A DNA stretch of 6,551 bases from Allobrachymonas sp. (GCA_012036375.1 JAAUOI010000175.1:1-6551), one strand, 5' to 3'. Counted from the first letter of the stretch, positions 1 to 6,021 are shown. Made by a program: numbers and translations. The notes: generated by a model not told the origin, from the letters alone.

Positions 1-80
1 GCCCAGCGCGCGTAGCAAACCTGCGAAACCTGCCAACCAAGCTGTCCATGCGCTCATGCAAGAGAAAAAGATTTTTTCAT
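1..80 (-). other. Possible 5' end of an unidentified minus-strand gene
   Basis: The minus strand has an AGGAG box (94-90) nine bases before an ATG at 80 that opens a tiny frame, MKKSFSLA, ending at a TGA at 54-56. That TGA overlaps another ATG at 57 (an ATGA overlap), which opens a frame running off the window edge and beginning MSAWTAWLAGFAGLLRALG. A third start at 49 reads MDSLVGRFRRFATRAG in another frame. This could be a new gene with a coupled leader peptide, a gene whose signal-peptide start is separated from its body by a frameshift, or noise. Too little is visible to name a product. Confidence 0.22.
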
Positions 81-159
81 CAGAATCTACTCCTGTCCCA
101 TGACAACGCAGGCTACGACATGAAGTTGGCAAGGTTTACACAGCTTTACTGATCAGCCA

Positions 160-187
160 AAAAAGGCTCGCAACCGCGAGCCTTTTT
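160..187 (-). terminator. Rho-independent terminator after the family 5 binding protein
   Basis: A perfect 12-bp stem closes an AACC loop. GGCTCGC at 165-171 pairs with GCGAGCC at 176-182, extended by A160-A164 pairing with T183-T187. On the minus strand the stem runs into a T tract, about 65 bases past the stop of the binding-protein gene. The flanking A and T tracts make it potentially bidirectional. It suggests that the binding protein is the last gene of its transcript, with no permease genes following directly. Confidence 0.85.
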
Positions 188-252
188 GCCCATCATGCCC
201 TATATCAAGTTAATGCACAGCACTGATACAGCAGGATGATGCACTGCGCCGA

Positions 253-1842
253 TCAGTTGACCTTGACCAAGCGCCAATCAATGCGGTTATCCGCACGATG
301 CACCACATCAATGTTCTTCTTCATTGCCCAAGGGATGATTTGGTTGTGAAGAGGGATATGTGACACCGTGTCTTTGGCGATTTGCAAAGATTCCGTCAAC
401 GAGCGATTACGCACTGGCAAGTCAGACTCCGTTTTGATGCGATCCACCACAAAATCCATACGTGTGTTGGAATAACGACCCACGTTGTAGTTGCCGTCAC
501 CGCCTGTTCCGACGGATCGCGTCAGTGATTGCACCGAATACAAGGTGTCAAAGGTTGGCACACCCCAGCCCAGCATCCAAATGCTGGCTTCGTAGCGCTG
601 GATCATTGGGAAATAAGTCACCAAAGGCAAGGTGCGCAGCTTGGCGCGCACGCCCGCTTTCGCCCACATGGCCGTCACAGCTTGGCAGATCTCTTCGTCG
701 TTGATGTAGCGGTTGTTCGGGCAGGCAAAATCCACCTCGAAGCCATCTTTGTAACCCGCATCGGCAAGCAGCTTTTTCGCGCCTTCCAGATCAAAGGCTG
801 GGCGCTGATGGAGCGACTCTGTCCAGCCCGCCACTTGCGGAGCAACCAAGGTGCCGGTGGGCTGCGACAGACCCCGCATCGTCACCCTGTGCAAGGCCTC
901 CGTATCAATCGATTGCCACAATGCACGGCGCACGCGCTGGTCTTTCAGCGGATTTTTGCCTTTGACATTTGAGCCTACTAGCTCATCGCGATGCTGATCC
1001 ATGCCAAGGAAAATGGTTCGGTTTTCTACGCCATCAATCACCTTCAAAGTTGGCGCGTTGCGCAGGCGCGGCAAATCTTGCGGGCTAGGATCAAGCGAGA
1101 AATCCACCTCGCCTGAGAGCAGCGCGGCCACGCGAGTGGCCTCAGCCTTGATCGGCGTGTAGATGATCTCAGTCACATTGGTGGGCGCTGCATTGGCTGC
1201 CCAGCCCCACCAGTTAGGGTTGCGAACCATCACTAGCTTTTGATCGGGCTGCCATTCTTTGACCATGTACGGCCCTGTGCCCATCGCATTGCGGTGCGCA
1301 AAACTCTCATCTTTGGTGCGGATGTCTTTGGGTTCGACCGAATTATTCTTCTCCGCCCAAGCTTTGCTCATGATGCGCAATTCGGTAAGCTGGTTGAGCA
1401 GCACTGGATTGGGGCCACTCATGATCAAATCAACGGTGTCATTGTTGACCTTGACTGCGCGGTCAATGCCTTGGGTGTACACCGCATAGTTCGACGTGCG
1501 GGCTTTGGCGCGCATGATCGAAAACACCACATCATCAGCCGTCAGCGCAGAGCCGTCCGAGAACTTCACGCCGCCGCGCAAGGTGAATCGAATCTGTGTG
1601 GGACTCACATTCGTCCAGCGCACAGCCAAGGCAGGCTCTGGCTTGAAAGTGGCACTGTTGTAGTACACCAAAGACTCATACACAGCAGCATGCACGCCGT
1701 TACCGAGTGCATTGTTTTGCGAATGGATGTCCAGCGTGGGAATATCGCTGGCGCTGGTCCACTTAAATGGCTTGGCAGCAGCCGTACTCACCATACCAGC
1801 CAGCACCATGCTGGCGGCAAGAATGGATAGTTTGATCTTCAT
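253..1842 (-). CDS. ABC transporter solute-binding protein, family 5 (peptide/nickel type)
   Basis: This is a periplasmic receptor of the SBP_bac_5 (DppA/OppA) family, which captures short peptides or other small solutes and delivers them to an inner-membrane ABC permease. The 529-residue protein matches the usual family length. It begins with a signal peptide (MKIKLSILAASMVLAGMVSTAAA, residues 1 to about 23) with an AAA-K cleavage site. Family features follow in order: the opening strand with SASDIPTLDIHS, VYESLVYY, the FTLRGGVKFSDGSALTADDVVFS segment (around residues 90-110), GTGPYMVKEW, and later RVRRALWQSID and AKKLLADAGY. The start at 1842 is preferred because GAGG (1852-1849) lies six bases upstream; ATG at 1845 would be only three bases away, and the TTG at 1872 precedes the signal peptide. 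No permease or ATPase gene is adjacent, so the gene looks orphan or monocistronic. The substrate cannot be told from sequence alone. Confidence 0.93.
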   Translation of the reverse strand: MKIKLSILAASMVLAGMVSTAAAKPFKWTSASDIPTLDIHSQNNALGNGVHAAVYESLVYYNSATFKPEPALAVRWTNVSPTQIRFTLRGGVKFSDGSALTADDVVFSIMRAKARTSNYAVYTQGIDRAVKVNNDTVDLIMSGPNPVLLNQLTELRIMSKAWAEKNNSVEPKDIRTKDESFAHRNAMGTGPYMVKEWQPDQKLVMVRNPNWWGWAANAAPTNVTEIIYTPIKAEATRVAALLSGEVDFSLDPSPQDLPRLRNAPTLKVIDGVENRTIFLGMDQHRDELVGSNVKGKNPLKDQRVRRALWQSIDTEALHRVTMRGLSQPTGTLVAPQVAGWTESLHQRPAFDLEGAKKLLADAGYKDGFEVDFACPNNRYINDEEICQAVTAMWAKAGVRAKLRTLPLVTYFPMIQRYEASIWMLGWGVPTFDTLYSVQSLTRSVGTGGDGNYNVGRYSNTRMDFVVDRIKTESDLPVRNRSLTESLQIAKDTVSHIPLHNQIIPWAMKKNIDVVHRADNRIDWRLVKVN

Positions 1843-1969
1843 CATGAACCTCGTGAGCCCCAAACAGGGCAAAAAATAAACAGAGAATCATGATGCAGCA
1901 AGACCCGCGCCAAGCATGCGAGGACTTACCCCGAGATGGTCACCCGCGCGTCAAAATTTATCCCATTCC
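1843..1969 (-). other. Spacer between the lipoprotein and binding-protein genes
   Basis: This 127-base spacer contains no convincing terminator hairpin for the upstream lipoprotein gene. A TTGACG hexamer is visible on the minus strand near 1956-1951, but the bases 16-18 downstream do not resemble a good -10 box. Whether the binding-protein gene has its own promoter or is read through from the lipoprotein gene cannot be decided here. Confidence 0.4.
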
Positions 1970-2791
1970 CTAGGGTTTGATGGAGGCAAATTGCAAAGAG
2001 CCATACCAAGCCTTGATACGGCTTTGGGTATTGTCAGAATCCGTCATCAAAGCCACGCCAAGCAATGCGCCGGGTTTTTCACCAAATGCGCGTTCAAAAT
2101 CAGCCGAAATATCGCGCTCATACTCACGCCATTGACCCAAATGCATGCCGCCCGACTCCACCACCATTTTGCGGATGCGATCCGTACGCGGGTTGTGCAC
2201 CACCGAGCCCACAGGATGCTGATTGCTCCACACATACATCAGCGTGGCGTACGGCAACTCCTCGCCTGTGAGTGCCTGCGAGAGATCAGAGAGCATTTGG
2301 TTTTTAGCCGAAAAACGGCTGCGATCCCCTTCAAACACCAAGACCACACGAAGCTTGGCATCCTCTGCGTCGCGCTGGGCAATATCGGCTTTCACCATCA
2401 ACTCCTGCGCCGCCCAAGAGAATTTCACGCGCCCTAAATCTTGCGCCGCAATACGCCGCTTCTTGCGCACCACGCTCATTGAAGCGTTAGCCTCAGCCAT
2501 CAGCGCATCACGCCCTTGAAATTTTTGCGCCTTGTAGTTCGTGCGCCGCTTGCCCGGAAAGCTTTGATGCTGCCAATTGGCGGCTTGCATCCAAGGGGGT
2601 AGAACCAAGCCGGTGGAAGCTAAAGAGGATGCCGAGCTGGGTTCGGCAGGTCTGTCGTTTGATGCAAGCGCTGAAGCTGGCATATCTATAGCCTCACGCT
2701 CTGGCGAAGCAGCGCCACCTTCAGACAAATGCCCACACCCCGCCAAAGCGAGAGTACAAGCAAACGCAACCGCACTCAAGCAGCGGCGCAT
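1970..2791 (-). CDS. Predicted lipoprotein with a DUF3047-like domain
   Basis: This is a 273-residue protein with a clear lipoprotein signal: two arginines, a hydrophobic core and the lipobox LAGC with Cys19 as lipidation site. A Ser/Ala/Pro-rich flexible linker follows (about residues 20-63). From about residue 65 the folded part begins: NWQHQSFPGKRRTNY, LGRVKFSWAAQELM, LRVVLVFEGDRSRFS, ALTGEELPYATLMYVW, then RTDRIRKMVVESGG, LGQWREYERDI and LGVALMTDSDNT. From memory these match the DUF3047 family of Proteobacteria, whose biochemical role is unknown. The pattern of a beta-rich body ending in an MTDSDNT segment suggests a sugar- or ligand-binding-like fold, but that is inference. ATG 2791 is chosen because it starts the lipoprotein signal directly; a TTG at 2806 would add only five residues. 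The ribosome site is weak. The protein probably sits in the periplasmic leaflet of the inner or outer membrane. Confidence 0.85.
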   Translation of the reverse strand: MRRCLSAVAFACTLALAGCGHLSEGGAASPEREAIDMPASALASNDRPAEPSSASSLASTGLVLPPWMQAANWQHQSFPGKRRTNYKAQKFQGRDALMAEANASMSVVRKKRRIAAQDLGRVKFSWAAQELMVKADIAQRDAEDAKLRVVLVFEGDRSRFSAKNQMLSDLSQALTGEELPYATLMYVWSNQHPVGSVVHNPRTDRIRKMVVESGGMHLGQWREYERDISADFERAFGEKPGALLGVALMTDSDNTQSRIKAWYGSLQFASIKP

Positions 2792-2845
2792 GACTTCGCC
2801 ATCCAAAGCTTAGAACTCAGCATCAATAAACTGTACACGAATGTA

Positions 2846-2886
2846 AAAAACCCCTCAGATTGCTCTGAGGGGTTTTGAAGATTTCA
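2846..2886. repeat. 41-bp exact direct repeat, copy 1
   Basis: The 41 bases at 2846-2886 are identical to those at 3301-3341, in the same orientation. The copy includes the whole terminator hairpin plus ten further bases (GAAGATTTCA) that are not part of the stem. The match therefore exceeds what two independent terminators would share. The two copies bracket the small membrane protein gene. Confidence 0.9.
2847..2876 (-). terminator. Rho-independent terminator after the small membrane protein gene
   Basis: CCCCTCAGA (2851-2859) pairs perfectly with TCTGAGGGG (2864-2872) around a TTGC loop. The stem is extended by four A-T pairs, A2847-A2850 with T2873-T2876. Read on the minus strand the hairpin is followed by a run of T residues. 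It lies about 70 bases beyond the stop of the small protein. The A/T flanks on both sides mean it could also work on the plus strand. Confidence 0.82.
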
Positions 2887-2944
2887 CAAAACTTCAATCA
2901 GATGAGTTGTACGCTTCGCGGGTGGGTTGAGCGATATCGCTTTA

Positions 2945-3214
2945 TCAAAATAGTTTGATCGCTGCCACAACAAACGCGAGCGCCGCAATGATGGTGGTTA
3001 CAGTCCAGCGCTGAAGGTCGGCCATTTGCTTGGAAAGCTCTTTGATGATTTCAGCCTTTGCAGTTTCCAGATCACCGCGCGTACTCAATTGTTTGGCATG
3101 CAGCTCGTAACGACGATCAATCGCCGCATGAATTTCATCGGCAAATTGTGCTGCATCCTCATCGGGCGCACCCAACTTCCGAAAGGTTTGAAAAACAATT
3201 CTATCGATGCTCAT
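2945..3214 (-). CDS. Small coiled-coil protein with a C-terminal membrane anchor
   Basis: This is an 89-residue protein of unknown function. The N-terminal part is soluble and acidic (DRIVFQTFRKLGAPDEDAAQ). The middle, about residues 28-68, is rich in charged and helix-forming residues (RGDLETAKAEIIKELSKQMADLQ) and looks like a coiled coil. The last ~20 residues (WTVTTIIAALAFVVAAIKLF) form one hydrophobic helix ending at the C-terminus, so the bulk probably faces the cytoplasm. The architecture recalls bacterial DUF1640 / CCDC90-like small proteins, but I cannot confirm membership. ATG 3214 is taken as the start. The only purine-rich box (AGG, about 13 bases upstream) is poorly spaced for it and fits the TTG at 3223 better, so the true start may be three codons earlier. 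About half its codons end in G/C, like the left part of the window in general. It lies between two identical terminator repeats and forms its own transcription unit. Confidence 0.75.
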   Translation of the reverse strand: MSIDRIVFQTFRKLGAPDEDAAQFADEIHAAIDRRYELHAKQLSTRGDLETAKAEIIKELSKQMADLQRWTVTTIIAALAFVVAAIKLF

Positions 3215-3249
3215 AATGGACAATTAACCTAACAAATAATAAATACTCT

Positions 3250-3276
3250 AGCATAAAATGCGAGTCGCTTGATCAA
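3250..3276 (-). promoter_or_regulatory. Weak candidate promoter for the small membrane protein
   Basis: On the minus strand a TTGATC hexamer (3276-3271) and a TATGCT hexamer (3255-3250) are separated by 15 bases, about 35 bases upstream of the start codon. The spacing is shorter than ideal. The AT-rich stretch and the lack of another candidate between the porin terminator and the gene are the only further support. Confidence 0.28.
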
Positions 3277-3300
3277 GCCGATGGAATACCGATCTCCAAC

Positions 3301-3341
3301 AAAAACCCCTCAGATTGCTCTGAGGGGTTTTGAAGATTTCA
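3301..3341. repeat. 41-bp exact direct repeat, copy 2
   Basis: This is the second copy of the repeat at 2846-2886, identical over 41 bases and in the same orientation, with copy starts 455 bases apart. It contains the porin terminator and the same ten-base extension. The bases on either side (C before; AATC after) differ from copy 1, so the edges are sharp. Confidence 0.9.
3302..3331 (-). terminator. Rho-independent terminator after the porin gene
   Basis: The same hairpin as at 2847-2876: a nine-base GC-containing stem (3306-3314 with 3319-3327), a TTGC loop, and four flanking A-T pairs. It is placed about 40 bases past the porin stop codon on the minus strand. This would isolate the highly expressed porin transcript from the small gene downstream. 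Confidence 0.85.
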
Positions 3342-3371
3342 AATCTTAGCAGGTACTAGACCTGCATTAGA

Positions 3372-4515
3372 TTAGAAGTCGTGACGGATGCCGAGGTTGA
3401 AGTCGTTCGTCTTACGGAAACCACCGACGTTACCCACGCTGGTGTCGGTCGTCTTGCTGTTACCAAGAGCAGCATATGCAGTGGTACGCTTGCTCAGGCT
3501 GTACAGAGCACCGATCTGGTAACCAGAAGCTTTTGCACGTGATGCGGTGTTAGCTACGTTTTCACGATTTTTCGAGTTACCAACCTCAACATAAGGAGTC
3601 AGAGCGCCCATCGGGAAGGTAGCACCGAGCAAATAAGAGGTGGTCTTATTGGTACCAGGAACAGTTGCATTAGCTGCAATAGCTTTTGCTTGACCATTCT
3701 GATAGATGAAATATGGCTTGGCAATACCCAAATCGTAGCTAACTGCGAACGCCCACTCTTTCGCCTCTCCACCAGTCGTAGTTGGCAACAAGGTAGCGGT
3801 AGTTTTGTTTAGCAGAGCCATAGGCAAAATTGCTAGACAAAGGACCATTTGAATAGCTAGCACCAATCATGTAGCCAGTAGCTCTGTCAGCTGATGTTTG
3901 AGCGCCGGTGGCATCGGTATTTACAACCTTTTCGTTGACGGTACCGAGGCCAACAGTGAAGCCACCGAAGTTAGGGCTGCGGTAGGCAATCGCATTGTTG
4001 GATTTGCCTGATAGGTAGCCCGTTTCGGCTGCAGCACCAGCGTATGTTGCATTACCAGCTAGAGCCGCGTTACGAGCACCAAGATCGAGCTTTGTACCAT
4101 TGCCGGTAGCAGAATAACCACGCACACTATCCAGGGCATTGTCATAAGTACCAATAACCACAGCACCAAAACCGCCTGTCAAAGAGATGTTGGCTTGGCG
4201 AATATTGCCCAAACCAGCAGAGGTGTCGTCCAGCGAAGCGCCGTTGGCACCCATACGAGCTTCCCAGTTAAAGTTGGCTTTCAAGCCACCACCGAGATCC
4301 TCAGAGCCACGTAGACCGATGCGCGATGTGGTGCGGCGGTTTTCACCACCAGCCAACTGGGTCGTTTTGCGCTTGCTGGTAGTACCAGCATTGGTACCAT
4401 CAGTGCGGGTAGCTTGGTTGTAACCCAAATCGATACGACCATACAGCGTAGCGGTGGATTGAGCAAATGCAGAAACTGCGGCCATAGCGGCCATTGCAAC
4501 GAGAGTCTTTTTCAT
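3372..4515 (-). pseudogene. Gram-negative general porin, interrupted by a +1 frameshift
   Basis: This is a trimeric-type outer-membrane porin of the betaproteobacterial porin family (Omp32-like), a beta-barrel for diffusion of small solutes. The signal peptide MKKTLVAMAAMAAVSAFA (1-18) is followed by QSTATLYGRIDLGY, the classic first barrel strand. Later come SRIGLRGSEDLGGGLKANFNWE, FGAVVIGTYDNALD, and a C-terminal strand ending GIRHDF with the terminal Phe used for barrel assembly. Frame 1 runs from 4515 through YGSAKQNYRYLVANYD and then meets a premature stop at 3739. The rest (GGEAKEWAFAVSYDLG onward, to the stop at 3372) lies in the next frame. Removing one base near 3770-3778 restores a 380-residue porin, a normal length. 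There is no long homopolymer at the break, so both a real mutation and a sequence error are possible. The start is fixed by GGAG (4527-4524), eight bases upstream of the ATG and right before the signal peptide. Confidence 0.9.
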
Positions 4516-4824
4516 TGAGAAATCTCCAAGGTTAACATAGGGCTCCGGATCAGTCGCTTGAGTTAACCAGCTACCGGAGTCCCGGGCCAACCTCCGTTTC
4601 GGGAAGTTAGATAGATTGGACACCATTGAGAGCTTGGGAGCAAAAAAAGCCCTTAATTTCCTCCTCTAATTTCGATGCTTCGTTGTCTGCTTACAACAGG
4701 CTGTGGCTTTGGCGCGACGGGGGGCGCGAGGGCGTCGGTTTTGTAATTATTTAGTACTCATTCTAGGGTCGGGATTGTCTTGCGGTTTGGATCATCAAAA
4801 ACCGTAGAGAGGCACAATACAGGC
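4516..4824. other. Divergent intergenic region between porin and coq7
   Basis: This 309-base region must hold promoters for both genes, but no hexamer pair stands out on either strand. On the porin side the leader contains a well-placed GGAG (4527-4524) and an imperfect inverted repeat: CTCCGG at 4543-4548 against CCGGAG at 4574-4579, with GGG/CCC beyond. GTTAAC palindromes occur at 4531-4536 and 4562-4567. Further out are a T-rich run on the minus strand (4644-4650), a small inverted repeat GTTGT/ACAAC (4682-4697) and a GC-rich patch (about 4711-4738). An AT-rich stretch follows (4739-4755) that could serve either direction. The open frame extending the porin upstream to 4626 is not thought to be translated. 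Confidence 0.5.
4540..4583 (-). promoter_or_regulatory. Inverted repeat in the porin 5' leader
   Basis: GGGCTCCGG at 4540-4548 can pair with CCGGAGTCCC at 4574-4583, apart from one unpaired base, leaving a loop of about 25 bases. On the porin transcript this hairpin would end about 25 bases upstream of the start codon, close to the ribosome site. Porin leaders are often post-transcriptionally controlled, but a role here is only a guess. Confidence 0.3.
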
Positions 4825-5535
4825 ATGAATGAGCCCATTTCTGCCGTTTCTGCTTTCAAGTCTGCATCGTCGCCCGCTGATGCATGGGTGCAAGCCTGCG
4901 ACCATGCGCTACGCACCTTGTTTGCCGCGCCAGCGCAGCGCAGGGCAGCGCCTGTTGCGCCAGTGGTGGTGGATGAAGAAGGTGTGGTCAGGGATGGCGA
5001 GGCGATGACTGTACAGGAGCGACTTCACGCTGGGGCGCTGATGCGCGTGAACCATGTGGGTGAGGTGTGCGCGCAGGCGCTTTATATGGGGCAAGCGTTT
5101 GCTACAAAAAATGAAGCACTCCGCGCAAATTTTATAGAGGCTGCTGCCGAAGAGGGCGATCACTTGGCATGGACGGCGCAGCGGCTGGAGGCACTACAGG
5201 CACGGCCGTCGCTCTTGAATCCTTTGTGGTATGCGGGCTCGTTTGCTTTAGGTGCGCTTGCGTCTCGTCTCGGTGATCGAGCGAGTTTGGGCTTTGTGGT
5301 GGAGACGGAGCGACAGGTGGAGGCGCACCTTGCTTCGCATTTGGCCTCGCCTGATGAGGGCGGTTTGCCAGCGGCAGATGGGGCTTCGCGGGCTGTGGTG
5401 GAACAAATGCGGGGCGAGGAAGTGGCGCATGGCGAGATCGCTCTGGCAGCTGGCGCGATGGAATTGCCAGAGCCGGTGAAGCAGGCAATGAAGGGCATGG
5501 CGAGGGTGATGACGCAGACGGCGTATTACGTTTGA
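4825..5535 (+). CDS. coq7: Demethoxyubiquinone hydroxylase (2-polyprenyl-3-methyl-6-methoxy-benzoquinone hydroxylase)
   Basis: This enzyme catalyses the last hydroxylation before the final O-methylation in aerobic ubiquinone synthesis. It is a membrane-associated di-iron monooxygenase of the ferritin-like fold. The 236-residue protein shows all the ligand motifs in order: NHVGE with Glu80, EEGDH with Glu110 and His113, ETERQVEAH (Glu160/162 and His168), and EEVAH with Glu199 and His202. A hydrophobic segment (about 133-146, PLWYAGSFALGALA) fits the membrane-facing helix. The C-terminus TAYYV is intact. Compared with many bacterial homologues of about 210 residues, the first 60 residues include an extra variable N-terminal part. 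ATG 4825 is chosen over the TTG at 4780; GAGAGG lies 12 bases upstream, a slightly long spacing. The gene is divergent from the porin. No terminator follows: the sequence changes character directly after its stop codon. Confidence 0.95.
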   Translation: MNEPISAVSAFKSASSPADAWVQACDHALRTLFAAPAQRRAAPVAPVVVDEEGVVRDGEAMTVQERLHAGALMRVNHVGEVCAQALYMGQAFATKNEALRANFIEAAAEEGDHLAWTAQRLEALQARPSLLNPLWYAGSFALGALASRLGDRASLGFVVETERQVEAHLASHLASPDEGGLPAADGASRAVVEQMRGEEVAHGEIALAAGAMELPEPVKQAMKGMARVMTQTAYYV

Positions 5536-5600
5536 TCGCCAGGGCCTGCGAGCGCTTCACATCGCAGAAGCGGGCTGGAACTGGTCGATCCAGCCAGCGG
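5533..5600. other. Composition break / probable join between two unrelated sequences
   Basis: To the left, coq7 ends normally at 5535. To the right, a minus-strand solute-binding protein stops after only 121 residues, within 25 bases of the coq7 stop. The GC content and codon ending preference rise sharply. The break point cannot be fixed to a base. It lies after the last sense codon of coq7 and before the family-like segment SREGPQFAAAGW of the binding protein. A GATC sequence overlaps the coq7 stop (5533-5537), and another lies at 5588-5591. No target-site duplication or insertion-sequence end is visible. Confidence 0.6.
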
Positions 5601-5922
5601 CGGCGAATTGCGGGCCTTCGCGCGACGGCAGGGACATGAACACGTCGACCTCGTCGCTGCGTGCGTTCATCACGGTCACCAGGCGCTGGCGCATCTGCTG
5701 CTCCTGGTAGCCGTCGACCTTCAGCGTGATGCCGGTGAGCTTCTCGAAGTCGGCCTTGTGCGTCAGCAGCGCCTGCGACACCGGATTGTTGTTGGCGAGG
5801 AAGGTGACGGTCTTGCCCTGGAATTTCTTCCAGTCGAAATCGGCGGCGCAAGCCACCGATGCAGCGCTACCGGCCGCGACAAGGGCGAGCGCAACGCGCG
5901 CCGCAAAGGCTCTGGCTTTCAT
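5557..5922 (-). pseudogene. Truncated ABC transporter solute-binding protein, family 1 (sugar type)
   Basis: This is the N-terminal fragment of an extracellular solute-binding protein of family 1 (MalE/UgpB-like), normally about 410-430 residues, of which 121 are present. Residues 1 to about 26 are a signal peptide (MKARAFAARVALALVAAGSA, ending ACA-A or CAA-D). The mature N-terminus follows: DFDWKKFQGKTVTFLANNNP, FEKLTGITLKVDGYQEQQMRQRL, then SDEVDVFMSLPSREGPQFAAAGW. Family resemblance fades after AAGW, and the frame ends in FQPASAM next to coq7. The binding protein as it stands would lack most of both lobes and cannot work. The start at 5922 is set by a strong GGGAGGAG (5934-5927) and the signal peptide; the frame is open upstream to 6036 but without such support. 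It lies downstream of a near-consensus promoter and a LacI-type operator, divergent from a LacI-family gene. This is the usual arrangement for a sugar-uptake operon. Confidence 0.85.
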
Positions 5923-5980
5923 CGGTCTCCTCCCTCGGTGGGAGCTGACCGCCCCCGTTTCCGGCTGAGCCGGCATTTTC

Positions 5981-5994
5981 TGAAAACGGTTACA
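5981..5994. promoter_or_regulatory. LacI-family operator O1, overlapping the binding-protein promoter
   Basis: TGAAAACGGTTACA is an imperfect palindrome with a central CG: 10 of 14 positions agree with the reverse complement. It fits the TG-N4-CG-N4-CA pattern of LacI-type operators. Its last base coincides with the end of the minus-strand -10 box, so a bound repressor would cover the transcription start of the divergent binding-protein gene. Confidence 0.65.
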
Positions 5995-6021
5995 TGATAA
6001 GCCGACGAAGCCGGCTGTCAA
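5994..6021 (-). promoter_or_regulatory. Sigma70-type promoter for the sugar-binding protein gene
   Basis: On the minus strand a perfect TTGACA (6021-6016) is followed after 16 bases by TATCAT (5999-5994), five of six matches to the consensus. Transcription would begin within the O1 operator and leave a leader of about 65 bases before the start codon. A strong promoter overlapped by an operator is what a repressor-controlled uptake operon would have. Confidence 0.75.

Noticed and set aside
529..972. Plus-strand open frame of 147 codons
   Set aside because: It is antisense to the binding-protein gene and has no recognisable motif or ribosome site.
1240..1830. Plus-strand open frame of 196 codons
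   Set aside because: It lies wholly antisense to the family 5 binding protein, which has a signal peptide and family motifs. The translation (His/Arg/Ala-rich) shows no family features.
1916..2437. Plus-strand open frame of 173 codons
   Set aside because: It is antisense to the lipoprotein gene, rich in His and Arg, and lacks any recognised family feature.
2846..3341. CRISPR-like array suggested by the two identical 41-bp repeats
   Set aside because: There are only two copies, 455 bases apart with a gene between them. Each is a terminator hairpin with A/T flanks, and there are no regular spacers.
3372..3866. Independent 164-residue gene
   Set aside because: It is the C-terminal half of the frameshifted porin. 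The first ~30 codons are out-of-frame porin sequence, and the porin similarity begins only at GGEAKEW.
5132..5851. Long minus-strand open frame of 239 codons spanning the coq7 3' end and the truncated binding protein
   Set aside because: It is antisense to the conserved coq7 and out of frame with the binding protein. Its translation is rich in Arg, Pro and Ala with no recognisable domain, typical of a shadow frame in GC-rich DNA.
5961..5973. CCGGC-TGA-GCCGG hairpin in the sugar-binding protein leader, considered as a terminator or attenuator
   Set aside because: The stem has only five base pairs and there is no proper T tract on the minus strand. Such short stems are expected by chance in GC-rich DNA.
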